Source: Pseudomonas lini (GTDB lineage Bacteria > Pseudomonadota > Gammaproteobacteria > Pseudomonadales > Pseudomonadaceae). Taken from it: a stretch of 64,000 nucleotides of DNA. The position numbers and the translations under genes are program-made. The notes under the pieces are model-generated. The model made no database searches. It saw only the letters and a list, made by a program, of their open reading frames with translations, and had not been told where the DNA came from. Positions 48,422 through 59,045 of the stretch are shown in pieces (position 1 is the first letter of the stretch; every line of letters starts with the position of its first letter). The stretch spans positions 124,001 to 188,000 of the forward strand of contig NZ_JAUSSR010000003.1 of NCBI RefSeq assembly GCF_030812475.1. Reading direction: 5' to 3'.

Positions 48422-48940
48422 ATGGACTACATCTTCACCCTCAAGTATCAATTAGCGCAGTGCGATAGCGATCCTGACGTGTTGATCGAACGGTTGTACG
48501 CCGAAGGATGCGATGACGCATTGGTCGGTGTCGGATTGCCCGGCCGCCTGGCATTGGCGTTCACCCGCGAGGCCGTGACTGCCGAAGCGGCGTTGTTGAG
48601 CGCGCTGGTGGACGTCAAGCGCATCATCCCTGACGCTCGCCTGGTGGAGGTGGCACCCGACTTCGTCGGCCTGACGGACATTGCCGACATCGTCGGCGTT
48701 TCGCGGCAGAACATGCGCAAACTCATGCTCACTCATGGCAACAGCTTTCCGTTGGCCGTGCATGAAGGCAAGGCATCGGTCTGGCACCTGGCTGAGGTGC
48801 TGAGCTGGCTGGATGCCAAGGGCGGCTACCACCTCGAACAACCGGTAATCGAGGTTGCCCGTATCGCGCAAAGCGTCAATCTCGCCAAGGAATCGCGCCG
48901 GGTTGTCGCCTTGGGCGCCGAGTGGCAGGCCCTGGTCTGA
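48422..48940 (+). CDS. DNA-binding protein, probable antitoxin of the HicA-like partner
   Basis: A 172-residue protein. The N-terminal half (MDYIFTLKYQLAQCDSDPDVLIERLYAEGCDDALVGVG...) is an alpha/beta sensor-like part. The C-terminal half has a MerR/excisionase-type helix-turn-helix (LTDIADIVGVSRQNMRKLMLTHGNSFPLAVHEGKASVWHLAEVLSWL). Its ribosome site AAGGAG spans the stop of the upstream gene, giving coupled translation. It likely neutralises the partner and binds the palindrome at 48091. Confidence 0.7.
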   Translation: MDYIFTLKYQLAQCDSDPDVLIERLYAEGCDDALVGVGLPGRLALAFTREAVTAEAALLSALVDVKRIIPDARLVEVAPDFVGLTDIADIVGVSRQNMRKLMLTHGNSFPLAVHEGKASVWHLAEVLSWLDAKGGYHLEQPVIEVARIAQSVNLAKESRRVVALGAEWQALV

Positions 48941-48950
48941 CGTCCCCCTT

Positions 48951-49655
48951 TCAGCGCCGGGCCACATCGGAAAAGTAGAACTTGTCCAGGGTATGCCGCG
49001 ATTCGGTGTACTCGAACTGCCTGCCATCCTGCAAAAACGTCTGGTTGCTGACCACGATCACATGGCTCTGGCCATCCAGGTCCAGGTGTTGCTGATCATC
49101 CTTGCTCCGCGGCACCGCTTCGATGGTGCGCTGGGCGTAGGCGATTTGCAGCTGCAGGGTCTGCTCGATGAAGGCGTAGATCGAGTGCTCGGCGATGTCC
49201 CTGGACAGGCCGGGAATCACCTCGCTGACGAAATGGTTGATGTCGAGGATCACCCGTTTGCCGTCGATCCGCCGCACGCGTTTGATCCTGACAATCAGGC
49301 TGCCTGCTTCAGCCTGGATGTGTTCCAGCAGCGCACCTTCAAGCGGGAACTGCGTGAACTCCACCACTTCGGTGCTGACGTCGTTGCCCAGTCGCGGGTA
49401 GGTCTCCTGGAAGCTGACGATGCCCCCGAGCTGAAATTCGATCGGGTTGGTCGACAGCACGAAGGTGCCTTTGCCGTGGACCTTTTGGGCGAAACCGCGC
49501 TCCTGAAGTTGTTCGATGGCCTTGCGCACGGTGCCGCGACTGGCCTGGTAACTGTCCATCAGTTCGGTTTCGGAAGGCAAACGGGCGCCGCGTTCCAGAC
49601 GTTCGGTGGTGATACTGGCAAGCAGATCGCTATAGATCTGGTTGTATTTACTCAT
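48951..49655 (-). CDS. treR: Trehalose operon repressor TreR (GntR family)
   Basis: A 234-residue GntR/HutC-type regulator. The winged HTH is at the N-terminus (MSKYNQIYSDLLASITTERLERGARLPSETELMDSYQASRGTVRKAIEQL) and a UTRA effector domain follows (about 85-230). It starts at ATG 49653-49655 rather than at a longer upstream frame. It is divergent from the trehalose PTS genes and should release the operators on binding trehalose-6-phosphate. Confidence 0.93.
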   Translation of the reverse strand: MSKYNQIYSDLLASITTERLERGARLPSETELMDSYQASRGTVRKAIEQLQERGFAQKVHGKGTFVLSTNPIEFQLGGIVSFQETYPRLGNDVSTEVVEFTQFPLEGALLEHIQAEAGSLIVRIKRVRRIDGKRVILDINHFVSEVIPGLSRDIAEHSIYAFIEQTLQLQIAYAQRTIEAVPRSKDDQQHLDLDGQSHVIVVSNQTFLQDGRQFEYTESRHTLDKFYFSDVARR

Positions 49656-49797
49656 GGGGATGGCTCTATGCCGCAATGCTCAAGGGTTTGAACCTTAAGG
49701 GCGGGGTAGGGAATTGTCCATGCAGGTTTGGATTTCTTCCCATATGGGTGTAGGAAATTTCATCGTCTACGGGATTGGGAGATTTTAAACAAATTGA

Positions 49798-49841
49798 AAC
49801 TCGTCTGTACGAGTTGTTGCTTTAACTCGTATAGACGAGTA
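49798..49841. promoter_or_regulatory. treR: Tandem TreR operators
   Basis: AACTCGTCTGTACGAGTT (49798-49815) and AACTCGTATAGACGAGTA (49824-49841) are two near-identical palindromes with ACTCGT/ACGAGT arms and four-base centres. Their centres are 26 bp apart, between the divergent treR and treP. Confidence 0.85.
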
Positions 49842-49894
49842 CTTTTCATCTCGGCGTGCTGCCAATAACAAAAAACTACAGCGGAAGATCAAGC

Positions 49895-51337
49895 ATGAGC
49901 CACGACTATCCGAACATCGTCACCGAGCTGCTGCACAGCCTCGGCGGCAGCGACAACCTCGAGCAGGCCGCGCACTGTGTCACACGGCTGCGCCTGGCCC
50001 TCAAGGACCCGAGCCTGGTCAACAGCGCCACGCTGAACCAGATTGACCTGGTCAAGGGGTCGTTCTTTACCGGGGGGCTGTTCCAGGTGGTCATCGGTCC
50101 CGGCGAGGTGGAAAAGGTCTACGCCGAATTGCGCCGTCAAACCGGTCTCGCGGCCTCAACCATCGCTGACGTCAAACAGAAAAGCGCCGACAAGATCAAC
50201 GCCATGCAACGGCTGGTGCGGGTGTTTTCCGATGTGTTCATGCCGATCCTGCCGGCGCTGATCATTGCCGGCCTGCTGATGGGCGTCAACAACCTGATCG
50301 GCGCCAGGGGCATGTTCATCGAGGGCCAGACCCTGCTGGACGCCTACCCCAGGCTTGAAGGGCTCTGGAGCCTGATCAACCTGATGGCCAACACCTCGTT
50401 CGTGTTCCTCCCGGCGCTGGTGGGCTGGTCGGCGGCCAAGCGGTTCGGCGGCAGCGAAATCCTCGGCATCGTGCTCGGTCTGATGCTGGTGCATCCGGAC
50501 CTGCTCAACGCCTGGAACTACGGCAAGGCGGTGGCCGGGCTGGAAGGGCAGAGCCTGCCGTATTTCGACATCCTTGGCGTGTTCCAGATCGAGAAGGTCG
50601 GCTATCAGGGGCAGATCCTGCCCATCCTGCTGGCCGCCTATGTCATGAGCGTCATCGAGAAATGGCTGCGGGCGCGGGTGCCGAACGCGGTGCAATTGCT
50701 GGTGGTGCCGATCACCACCATCGTCGTCACCGGCGCGCTGGCGCTGGCGGTGATCGGCCCGGTGACGCGACACCTGGGCATCCTCATCACCGAAGGCGTG
50801 GTCATGCTGTTCGACCTGGCGCCGATGGTCGGCGGCACGATCTTCGGCCTGCTCTACGCGCCGCTGGTGATCACCGGCATGCACCACATGTTTCTCGCGG
50901 TCGACTTGCAGCTGATCTCCACCCAGGGCGGCACGTTCATCTGGCCGATGATCGTCATGTCCAACCTCGCCCAGGGCAGCGCGGCGCTGGCGGTGTTCTA
51001 CATGACCCGGAATGTGCGGGACAAGAGCATGGCCTCGACTTCGGCGATCTCCGCTTACTTCGGCATCACCGAACCGGCCATGTTCGGGGTCAACCTGCGC
51101 TACAAATTTCCGTTTTACGCGGCGCTGATCGGCTCGGGCCTGGGGTGCATCTTCCTGTCGATGAACAAGGTTCAGGCCTCGGCGATCGGCGTTGGCGGGT
51201 TGCCGGGTTTTATCTCGATCATTCCGCAGTTCATTCCGATGTTCGTGATCGGGATGGTGATTGCCGTGGTTGTGCCGTTTGTTTTGACCTGTGGGTTGAG
51301 CGTGAAGATCGTTCGGCCGGGGTATCGGGTTGCCTGA
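49895..51337 (+). CDS. treP: PTS trehalose transporter subunit IIBC
   Basis: A 480-residue permease. The IIB domain (about 1-80) has the phosphorylation cysteine at 28 in AAHCVTRLRLAL. A linker leads to the IIC domain (about 105-470) with about ten helices; GMHHMFLAVDLQLI and ITEPAMFGVNLRYKFPFYAALIG are the sugar-binding and gating motifs. The genome has no adjacent IIA in this gene; it is supplied by the fused protein downstream. Takes up trehalose as trehalose-6-phosphate. Confidence 0.94.
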   Translation: MSHDYPNIVTELLHSLGGSDNLEQAAHCVTRLRLALKDPSLVNSATLNQIDLVKGSFFTGGLFQVVIGPGEVEKVYAELRRQTGLAASTIADVKQKSADKINAMQRLVRVFSDVFMPILPALIIAGLLMGVNNLIGARGMFIEGQTLLDAYPRLEGLWSLINLMANTSFVFLPALVGWSAAKRFGGSEILGIVLGLMLVHPDLLNAWNYGKAVAGLEGQSLPYFDILGVFQIEKVGYQGQILPILLAAYVMSVIEKWLRARVPNAVQLLVVPITTIVVTGALALAVIGPVTRHLGILITEGVVMLFDLAPMVGGTIFGLLYAPLVITGMHHMFLAVDLQLISTQGGTFIWPMIVMSNLAQGSAALAVFYMTRNVRDKSMASTSAISAYFGITEPAMFGVNLRYKFPFYAALIGSGLGCIFLSMNKVQASAIGVGGLPGFISIIPQFIPMFVIGMVIAVVVPFVLTCGLSVKIVRPGYRVA

Positions 51338-51344
51338 CAGATCG

Positions 51345-51411
51345 CTATCGCGGGCAAGCCCGCTCCCACAGGGGAACGCGATCACCTGTAGGAGCCGGCT
51401 TGCCAGCGAAG
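51345..51411. repeat. REP pair between treP and treC
   Basis: TATCGCGGGCAAGCCCGCTC followed by CTGTAGGAGCCGGCTTGCCAGCG in inverted orientation with a short spacer. Confidence 0.85.
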
Positions 51412-51454
51412 AGGCCCTCAAGGCCGATACAAAACTTACTCAAGGAATAGCGCC

Positions 51455-53101
51455 ATGCAAGACTGGCAACGTTCGGTGATCTACCAGATCTATCCGAAAA
51501 GCTTCCACAGCCACGCCGGCAACCCCACGGGTGATTTGCTCGGTGTCGTGGCCAAGCTCGACTACCTGCACTGGCTGGGTGTCGATTGCCTTTGGATCAC
51601 GCCGTTCCTGCGTTCGCCCCAGCGCGACAACGGCTACGACATCAGTGACTACTACGCCATCGATCCGAGCTACGGGACCATGGCCGATTGCGAGTTGTTG
51701 ATTGCCGAGGCCGGCAAGCGCGGGATCAAGCTGATGCTCGATATCGTCGTCAATCACACCTCCATCGAGCACAGCTGGTTCCAGCAGGCCCGCAGCAGCC
51801 TCGACAACCCGTACCGCGACTTCTACATCTGGCGCGACCAGCCGAACCGGTGGGAATCCAAGTTCGGCGGTTCGGCCTGGGAGTACGAGGCGCAGACCGG
51901 ACAGTACTTCCTGCACCTGTTCGACCACACCCAGGCCGACCTGAACTGGGACAACCCCAACGTACGCGCCGAAGTATTCAAGATGATGCGTTTCTGGCGG
52001 GACAAGGGCGTCGGTGGTTTCCGCCTGGACGTGATCAACCTGATCTCGAAACCGGCGGATTTCCCCGACGACGACAGCGACGGTCGACGCTTCTACACCG
52101 ACGGCCCGAACGTCCATGAATACCTGCAGCAGATGCACCGCGAAGTGTTCGAAGGTCATGACCTGATCAACGTCGGCGAGATGTCGTCCACCAGCCTGGA
52201 ACACTGCATTCACTATTCCCGGCCAGAGTCGAAAGAGCTGTCGATGACGTTCAACTTCCATCACCTGAAGGTCGATTATCCGAACCTGCAGAAATGGATT
52301 CGCGCCGACTTCGACTTCCTCGAACTCAAGCGCATCCTCTCCGACTGGCAGACCGGCATGCAGGCCGGTGGTGGCTGGAATGCGCTGTTCTGGTGTAACC
52401 ACGACCAGCCGCGGGTGGTCTCGCGTTTTGGCCATGACGGCGAATACCGGGTGATGTCGGCGAAGATGCTCGGCACCGCGCTGCATTTCCTCCAGGGCAC
52501 GCCCTTCGTGTATCAGGGCGAAGAGCTGGGCATGACCAATCCGGGTTTCGATCATATCGATCAGTACCGCGATGTCGAGACGCTGAACATCTTCCGGCTC
52601 AAGCGCGAGGCGGGTGCCAGTGACGCCGACAACATGGCGGCGATCATGCAGAAGTCCCGGGACAACGGTCGTACGCCGATGCACTGGAGCGCCGGGCCGA
52701 ACGCAGGCTTCAGTGCTGCCGAGCCGTGGATCGGCGTGCCGGCCAACTCGGCACAGATCAACGTCGCCACCCAACTGGATGACCCGGACTCCGTGCTGCA
52801 TCACTACCGTCGGCTGATCGCGCTGCGTCGCACCGAAGCGTTGATATCCGATGGCGTGTACCGGCAACTGTTGCCGGAGCACCCGCAACTCTGGGCGTAT
52901 GTGCGTGAAGGTCAGGGTGAGCGCTTGCTGGTGCTGAATAACTTCTACGGCACCCCCTGCGAAGTCCTGTTGCCGGATGAGGTGATCAGCGAGGCGATGG
53001 CCCAGCGTCTGGTCATCAGCAACTACCCGGACTGTCCGCCGCGAAATCGGCAGGTCTGTTTGCGGCCTTATGAGTCGCTGGTTTTGCATCTGACCGACTG
53101 A
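51455..53101 (+). CDS. treC: Trehalose-6-phosphate hydrolase
   Basis: A 548-residue GH13 enzyme that splits trehalose-6-phosphate to glucose and glucose-6-phosphate. N-terminal MQDWQRSVIYQIYPKSFHS is diagnostic. Catalytic residues lie in GGFRLDVINLI (nucleophile Asp), LINVGEMSST (acid Glu) and FWCNHDQPRVV (Asp). It follows treP after a REP pair and acts on its transport product. Confidence 0.95.
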   Translation: MQDWQRSVIYQIYPKSFHSHAGNPTGDLLGVVAKLDYLHWLGVDCLWITPFLRSPQRDNGYDISDYYAIDPSYGTMADCELLIAEAGKRGIKLMLDIVVNHTSIEHSWFQQARSSLDNPYRDFYIWRDQPNRWESKFGGSAWEYEAQTGQYFLHLFDHTQADLNWDNPNVRAEVFKMMRFWRDKGVGGFRLDVINLISKPADFPDDDSDGRRFYTDGPNVHEYLQQMHREVFEGHDLINVGEMSSTSLEHCIHYSRPESKELSMTFNFHHLKVDYPNLQKWIRADFDFLELKRILSDWQTGMQAGGGWNALFWCNHDQPRVVSRFGHDGEYRVMSAKMLGTALHFLQGTPFVYQGEELGMTNPGFDHIDQYRDVETLNIFRLKREAGASDADNMAAIMQKSRDNGRTPMHWSAGPNAGFSAAEPWIGVPANSAQINVATQLDDPDSVLHHYRRLIALRRTEALISDGVYRQLLPEHPQLWAYVREGQGERLLVLNNFYGTPCEVLLPDEVISEAMAQRLVISNYPDCPPRNRQVCLRPYESLVLHLTD

Positions 53102-53128
53102 CCGACCACTAGACAACACCGGTTTTAA

Positions 53129-54430
<1,302 letters not shown>

Positions 54431-54488
54431 ACGCCGCCTACCCGCAATCGCTAGTCTTTTTATAAAGAACAAAACAACAGGTGACGTC

Positions 54489-57041
54489 ATGGCCACACCC
54501 CAACAATTGCAACTGCTGGCACCTTTGTCCGGCGTGCTGATGCCGCTGGACCTGGTGCCGGACCCGGTATTCTCGAGTCGCGTGATTGGCGACGGCCTGT
54601 GCATCGATCCAACCTCGCAAACCCTGTACGCACCCTTGACCGGAGTGGTCAGCAATGTACAGGCCAGCGGGCACGCCGTTGGCATCACCGACGACAATGG
54701 CGTGCAGGTATTGATGCACATCGGGCTCGACACCGTGAACCTGGCCGGCCAGGGTTTTACCCGGTTGGTGGAGGAAGGCCAGCGGGTTGAGGCGGGGCAG
54801 GCCCTGATCGAATTCGATGCCGATTACATCGCCTTGCACGCCCGCAGTTTGTTGACCTTGATGCTGGTGGTCAGCGGCGAGCCCTTTACATGGTTATCGC
54901 CGGAAACCGGCATGGTAGAAGGAGGCCAGCCGCTGCTGAGCTTGCGTTGCGTCGAACAGGTCGAACGGATAGCCGATGAGCCAGCGCCGGTAGAGGGCGA
55001 CGCGCTGTTCTCCAAACCTGTGACGCTGGCCAATCCGAATGGCTTGCATGCCCGTCCCGCCGCAGTGTTCGCCCAGGCGGCCAAAGGTTTTTCGGCGAGC
55101 ATCTACCTGCATAAACAGCAGGAAAGCGCCAACGCCAAATCCCTGGTGGCAATCATGGCGTTGCAGACGGCTTTTGGCGACATCGTGCAAGTCAGTGCGG
55201 CGGGCCAGGATGCCGAGAAAGCGATTGCTACGCTGGAGGCATTGCTGACCGCTGGCTGCGGGGAAACGGTGTCGGTGTCGGTGCCGGCGCAAGTCGAGGC
55301 GCTGGAGCCTTCATCGTTGAAAGTGTTGCGCGGCGTGTGTGCGTCACCGGGGTCGGCCTTTGGTCAGGTGGTGCAGGTCGCCGAACAGCGGCTTGAGGTG
55401 AGCGAGCCCGGCAGGGGGCCGCAGGTTGAGCGCGAGCAGCTCTCACGTGCCTTGGCCCAGGCGGATCTGGCTTTGCAGCTTTTGCGGGACAAGGCTACCG
55501 GGGATGCCCAGGCAGAAATCTTCAAGGCCCATCAGGAATTGCTCGAAGACCCGAGCCTGCTGGATCAGACCGATGCGCTGATCAGCCAAGGGAAGAGCGC
55601 GGCGTTTGCCTGGCGCGCAGCGACCGAGGCGACGGCAGCCTTGTTCAAGGGCCTGGGCAGTGCATTGCTGGCCGAGCGGGCGGCGGACCTGGTGGATGTC
55701 TGCCAGCGGGTGCTTAAGCTGATCCTCGGCGTGCAGGATCAAGTGATCGAGCTGCCCGAAGGGGCAATTCTGATCGCCGATCAACTGACGCCGTCCCAGA
55801 CCGCCGCGCTCGATACCCGCAAGGTCCTGGGGTTCGCCACGGTCGGTGGTGGTGCCACCAGTCACGTCGCGATTCTCGCCCGGGCTGCCGGTTTACCGGC
55901 GATTTGCGGCTTGCCTGCTCAAGTACTCTCGCTGAGGAACGGCAGCCTGGTGTTGCTCGACGCCGACAAGGGCGAGCTGCACCTGGACCCGGAACTGGCG
56001 GCCATCGAACAGCAGCAGGTCGATCGGCAGCGTCAGGAGCAACGCCATCAGCATGTTTTGGCACACGCAACGCTGGCCGCCTGTACCCGTGATGGACATC
56101 ACGTCGAAGTCACGGCCAACGTCGCCTCGCTGGGTGAGACCGAGCAGGCCATGACCCTGGGCGGCGAGGGCGTCGGCCTGTTGCGTTCGGAGTTTCTGTA
56201 CCTGGATCGCAACCACGCGCCGAGCGATGAGGAACAGGCCGCAACCTACAGTGCCATCGCGCGTGCCCTGGGGCCGTCACGCAGCCTGGTGGTGCGCACC
56301 CTGGATGTTGGTGGCGACAAGCCTCTGGCCTACGTGCCGATGGACAGTGAAACCAACCCGTTCCTCGGCATGCGCGGCATTCGTTTGTGCCTGGAGCGTC
56401 CGCAGCTGTTGCGCGATCAATTCAAGGCCATCCTGGCCTGCGCAGGGCTGGCGCAATTGCACATCATGCTACCGATGGTCACGCAGCTATCGGAACTGCG
56501 ACTGGCCCGGCAGCTGCTTGAGGAAGAGGCGCTGGCAGCGGGTCACGCTGAACTGCCGAAGCTGGGGATCATGATCGAAGTGCCGGCTGCGGCACTGATG
56601 GCCGACCTGTTTGCGCCGGAGGTGGATTTCTTCTCGGTCGGTACCAACGATCTGACCCAGTACACGCTGGCCATGGACCGCGATCACCCACGCCTGGCCG
56701 CTCAGGCCGATAGCTTCCATCCGTCGGTGCTGCGCCTGATCGCCAGTACCGTCAAGGCCGCCCATGCCCATGGCAAATGGGTCGGTGTGTGCGGGGCCAT
56801 GGCGTCCGAAACACTGGCGGTGCCGTTGTTGCTGGGCCTTGGGGTGGACGAACTGTCGGTGAGCGTGCCGTTGATTCCGGCGATCAAGGCCGCGGTTCGC
56901 GAAGTGGACCTGGTGGACTGCCAGGCCATCGCCCAGCAAGTGCTGGGCCTGGACAGCGCCGAGCAGGTGCGCGAGGCACTGCGCTTGTACCACGAGGCAA
57001 CGGTCGATACTTCACAGGTTCTGGAGAACGGACATGTTTGA
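54489..57041 (+). CDS. Fused PTS phosphotransferase EIIA(Glc)-HPr-EI
   Basis: An 850-residue fusion. EIIA-Glc-like domain: residues about 15-150, active His77 in LMHIGLDTVNL. HPr domain: about 173-262, active His187 in NPNGLHARPAA. Enzyme I: about 278-850, with His459 in GGGATSHVAILAR, the PEP-binding block SVGTNDLTQYTLAMDRDHP and the C-terminal cysteine in GVCGAMASE. It carries phosphate from PEP through all soluble steps to the EIIB of TreP. ATG 54489 with a short upstream spacer from the porin gene is chosen over a frame overlapping it. Confidence 0.93.
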   Translation: MATPQQLQLLAPLSGVLMPLDLVPDPVFSSRVIGDGLCIDPTSQTLYAPLTGVVSNVQASGHAVGITDDNGVQVLMHIGLDTVNLAGQGFTRLVEEGQRVEAGQALIEFDADYIALHARSLLTLMLVVSGEPFTWLSPETGMVEGGQPLLSLRCVEQVERIADEPAPVEGDALFSKPVTLANPNGLHARPAAVFAQAAKGFSASIYLHKQQESANAKSLVAIMALQTAFGDIVQVSAAGQDAEKAIATLEALLTAGCGETVSVSVPAQVEALEPSSLKVLRGVCASPGSAFGQVVQVAEQRLEVSEPGRGPQVEREQLSRALAQADLALQLLRDKATGDAQAEIFKAHQELLEDPSLLDQTDALISQGKSAAFAWRAATEATAALFKGLGSALLAERAADLVDVCQRVLKLILGVQDQVIELPEGAILIADQLTPSQTAALDTRKVLGFATVGGGATSHVAILARAAGLPAICGLPAQVLSLRNGSLVLLDADKGELHLDPELAAIEQQQVDRQRQEQRHQHVLAHATLAACTRDGHHVEVTANVASLGETEQAMTLGGEGVGLLRSEFLYLDRNHAPSDEEQAATYSAIARALGPSRSLVVRTLDVGGDKPLAYVPMDSETNPFLGMRGIRLCLERPQLLRDQFKAILACAGLAQLHIMLPMVTQLSELRLARQLLEEEALAAGHAELPKLGIMIEVPAAALMADLFAPEVDFFSVGTNDLTQYTLAMDRDHPRLAAQADSFHPSVLRLIASTVKAAHAHGKWVGVCGAMASETLAVPLLLGLGVDELSVSVPLIPAIKAAVREVDLVDCQAIAQQVLGLDSAEQVREALRLYHEATVDTSQVLENGHV

Positions 57042-57324
57042 GAAAATGCAGCAGGCATTCTGGAAGGCGTTGACCCCGGATCTGGTGGTGGATGAGCCCA
57101 AGGTGGCGGCGCAGCCGGTTGCCGGGTTGGCGGCGAACGTCGTCGCGGCGTTGGGCGGTGTGGATAACCTCAAGTCGCACAAGGCCGTGGCGCTGACCCG
57201 GGTTCGGGTGGAGTTGCGGGATGTGGCGCGGGTGGATCGGCAGGCGTTGACGGCGGCGGGGATACCGGGGGTGATGACGTTGGACGGCGGTGTCGTGCAT
57301 CTGATCACCGGCCTGAAGTCATAA
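57034..57324 (+). CDS. PTS EIIB-like domain protein without the active cysteine
   Basis: A 96-residue protein. LAANVVAALGGVDNLKSHKAVALTRVRVELRD follows the glucose-type IIB pattern, comparable to LLHSLGGSDNLEQAAHCVTRLRLAL of TreP, but the phospho-accepting cysteine is replaced by Ala53. The rest (GIPGVMTLDGGVVHLITGLKS) is a normal IIB C-terminal half. It overlaps the EIIA-HPr-EI gene by eight bases, so it is made with it. It cannot relay phosphate by the known mechanism and may be regulatory or structural. Confidence 0.75.
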   Translation: MFEKMQQAFWKALTPDLVVDEPKVAAQPVAGLAANVVAALGGVDNLKSHKAVALTRVRVELRDVARVDRQALTAAGIPGVMTLDGGVVHLITGLKS

Positions 57325-57331
57325 CCGATCC

Positions 57332-57364
57332 CCTGTGGCGAGGGAGCAAGCTCCCTCGCCACAG
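57332..57364. repeat. Short GGCGAGGGAG palindrome (second REP class)
   Basis: CTGTGGCGAGGGAG and CTCCCTCGCCACAG, 14-bp perfect arms around CAAG. This is another recurrent Pseudomonas palindrome, distinct from the GTAGGAGC class. It may also terminate the tre operon. Confidence 0.8.
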
Positions 57365-57377
57365 ATACGTATGAGGC

Positions 57378-57493
57378 ACTGTAGGAGCGAGCTTGCTCGC
57401 GATGTTCGTTAACGATAACGCGTGTTTGCTGATTAAACGCGGCGCTCTTGAGTCCATCGTCGGAACGCCGCCCGGAGCAAGCTCGCTCCCACA
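57378..57493. repeat. REPIN
   Basis: ACTGTAGGAGCGAGCTTGCTC on the left and GGAGCAAGCTCGCTCCCACA on the right, inverted, with about 75 bp between. Together with the preceding palindrome it fills most of the gap 57325-57668 before the oxidase gene. Confidence 0.85.
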
Positions 57494-57668
57494 ATTTCCT
57501 TAACTGAACGGCATTAGGGCAAGCCTCCTCACCACTGACGCGGTGCTCAGGCCATGGTTCACTGTGACCAGTCGCCGCGCCACCCTTACTGTTTCTCATC
57601 CGCAGGTGTATCGTATTCGCCTTTTACAGGCCCCGGGCCTGTCGCTGATACGTGAGGTAGTTGAGTTC

Positions 57669-59045
57669 ATGTCCTTTACCCGTCGCCAAATCCTCGGTGG
57701 CCTGGCCGGTCTTGTTGTCGTTGGTGTCGGAGCGGGGGGCGCGTCGCGGTACTGGCTGGGCAAGATGGCGGACGCCGACGCGGGCCACGACTATGAGCTG
57801 ATCGCCGCACCGCTGGACGTCGAGCTGGTGGCCGGGCACACAACCGAAGCCTGGGCGTTCGGCCCGTCGGCGCCGGGCACCGAGTTGCGCGTGCGTCAGG
57901 GTGAATGGCTGCGGGTGCGTTTCATCAATCACCTGCCGGTCGCGACCACCATCCACTGGCACGGCATCCGCCTGCCGCTGGAAATGGACGGCGTGCCTTA
58001 TGTGTCGCAGCTTCCGGTGTTGCCGGGTGAATACTTCGACTACAAATTCCGCGTGCCCGACGCTGGCAGCTACTGGTATCACCCGCACGTAAACAGCAGT
58101 GAAGAACTGGGTCGCGGCCTGGTCGGTCCGCTGATCATCGAAGAACGCGAGCCCACCGGTTTCAAGTACGAGAAGACCCTGAGCCTCAAGAGCTGGCACG
58201 TCGATGAAACAGGCGCGTTCGTTGCCTTCAGCATTCCTCGTGAAGCGGCCCGTGGCGGCACGGCGGGGCGTCTGGCGACCATCAACGGCGTCGCACAAGC
58301 GGTGATCGACTTGCCCGCCGGGCAGATCACCCGCGTCCGCCTGCTCAATCTCGATAACACCCTGACTTACCGCCTCAACATCCCAGGGGTGGAAGCGCAG
58401 ATCTACGCGCTGGACGGCAATCCCATCGAACCGCGGCCGTTGGGCAAGGAATACTGGCTCGGTCCTGGCATGCGAATCTGTCTGGCGATCAAGGCGCCGC
58501 CAGCCGGTGAAGAACTTTCCCTGCGCAATGGCCCGGTACGCCTGGGCACCTTGCGTTCGGTGGCAAACACCGATGCACCGACCCCGTGGCCACCTGCGCT
58601 GCCGGCCAACCCGGTGGCGGAGCCGGACCTGGCCAATGCAGAGAAACTCAACTTCAATTTCGAATGGGTGGGTTCGGTGTCGGTGAACGTCGACAACGGC
58701 AGGCCGCCGAGCCTGTGGCAGATCAACGGCAAGGCCTGGGACATTACGGACAAGACCTGCGCCGACCGCCCGATTGCCAAGCTTGAAAAGGGCAAAAGCT
58801 ACATTTTCGAATTGAAGAACATGACTCAGTACCAGCACCCGATTCATCTGCACGGCATGAGCTTCAAGGTCATCGCCTCGAACCGGCACAAGGTGATCCC
58901 GTACTTCACCGACACCTACCTGCTGGGCAAGAACGAGCGCGCACAGGTGGCGTTGGTGGCGGATAATCCGGGGGTGTGGATGTTCCATTGCCATGTGATC
59001 GATCACATGGAAACCGGCCTCATGGCCGCCATAGAGGTGGCGTGA
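57669..59045 (+). CDS. Multicopper oxidase (Tat-exported)
   Basis: A 458-residue oxidase. The N-terminus MSFTRRQILGGLAGLVVVG has a twin-arginine signal. Copper ligands appear in the expected four places: TTIHWHGIRLP, SYWYHPHVNSSEE, HPIHLHGMSFKV and WMFHCHVIDHMETGL (with His-Cys-His and the axial Met). Three cupredoxin domains are expected. The substrate could be Cu(I), Mn(II) or phenols and cannot be told. Its stop overlaps the tadA start. Confidence 0.93.
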   Translation: MSFTRRQILGGLAGLVVVGVGAGGASRYWLGKMADADAGHDYELIAAPLDVELVAGHTTEAWAFGPSAPGTELRVRQGEWLRVRFINHLPVATTIHWHGIRLPLEMDGVPYVSQLPVLPGEYFDYKFRVPDAGSYWYHPHVNSSEELGRGLVGPLIIEEREPTGFKYEKTLSLKSWHVDETGAFVAFSIPREAARGGTAGRLATINGVAQAVIDLPAGQITRVRLLNLDNTLTYRLNIPGVEAQIYALDGNPIEPRPLGKEYWLGPGMRICLAIKAPPAGEELSLRNGPVRLGTLRSVANTDAPTPWPPALPANPVAEPDLANAEKLNFNFEWVGSVSVNVDNGRPPSLWQINGKAWDITDKTCADRPIAKLEKGKSYIFELKNMTQYQHPIHLHGMSFKVIASNRHKVIPYFTDTYLLGKNERAQVALVADNPGVWMFHCHVIDHMETGLMAAIEVA

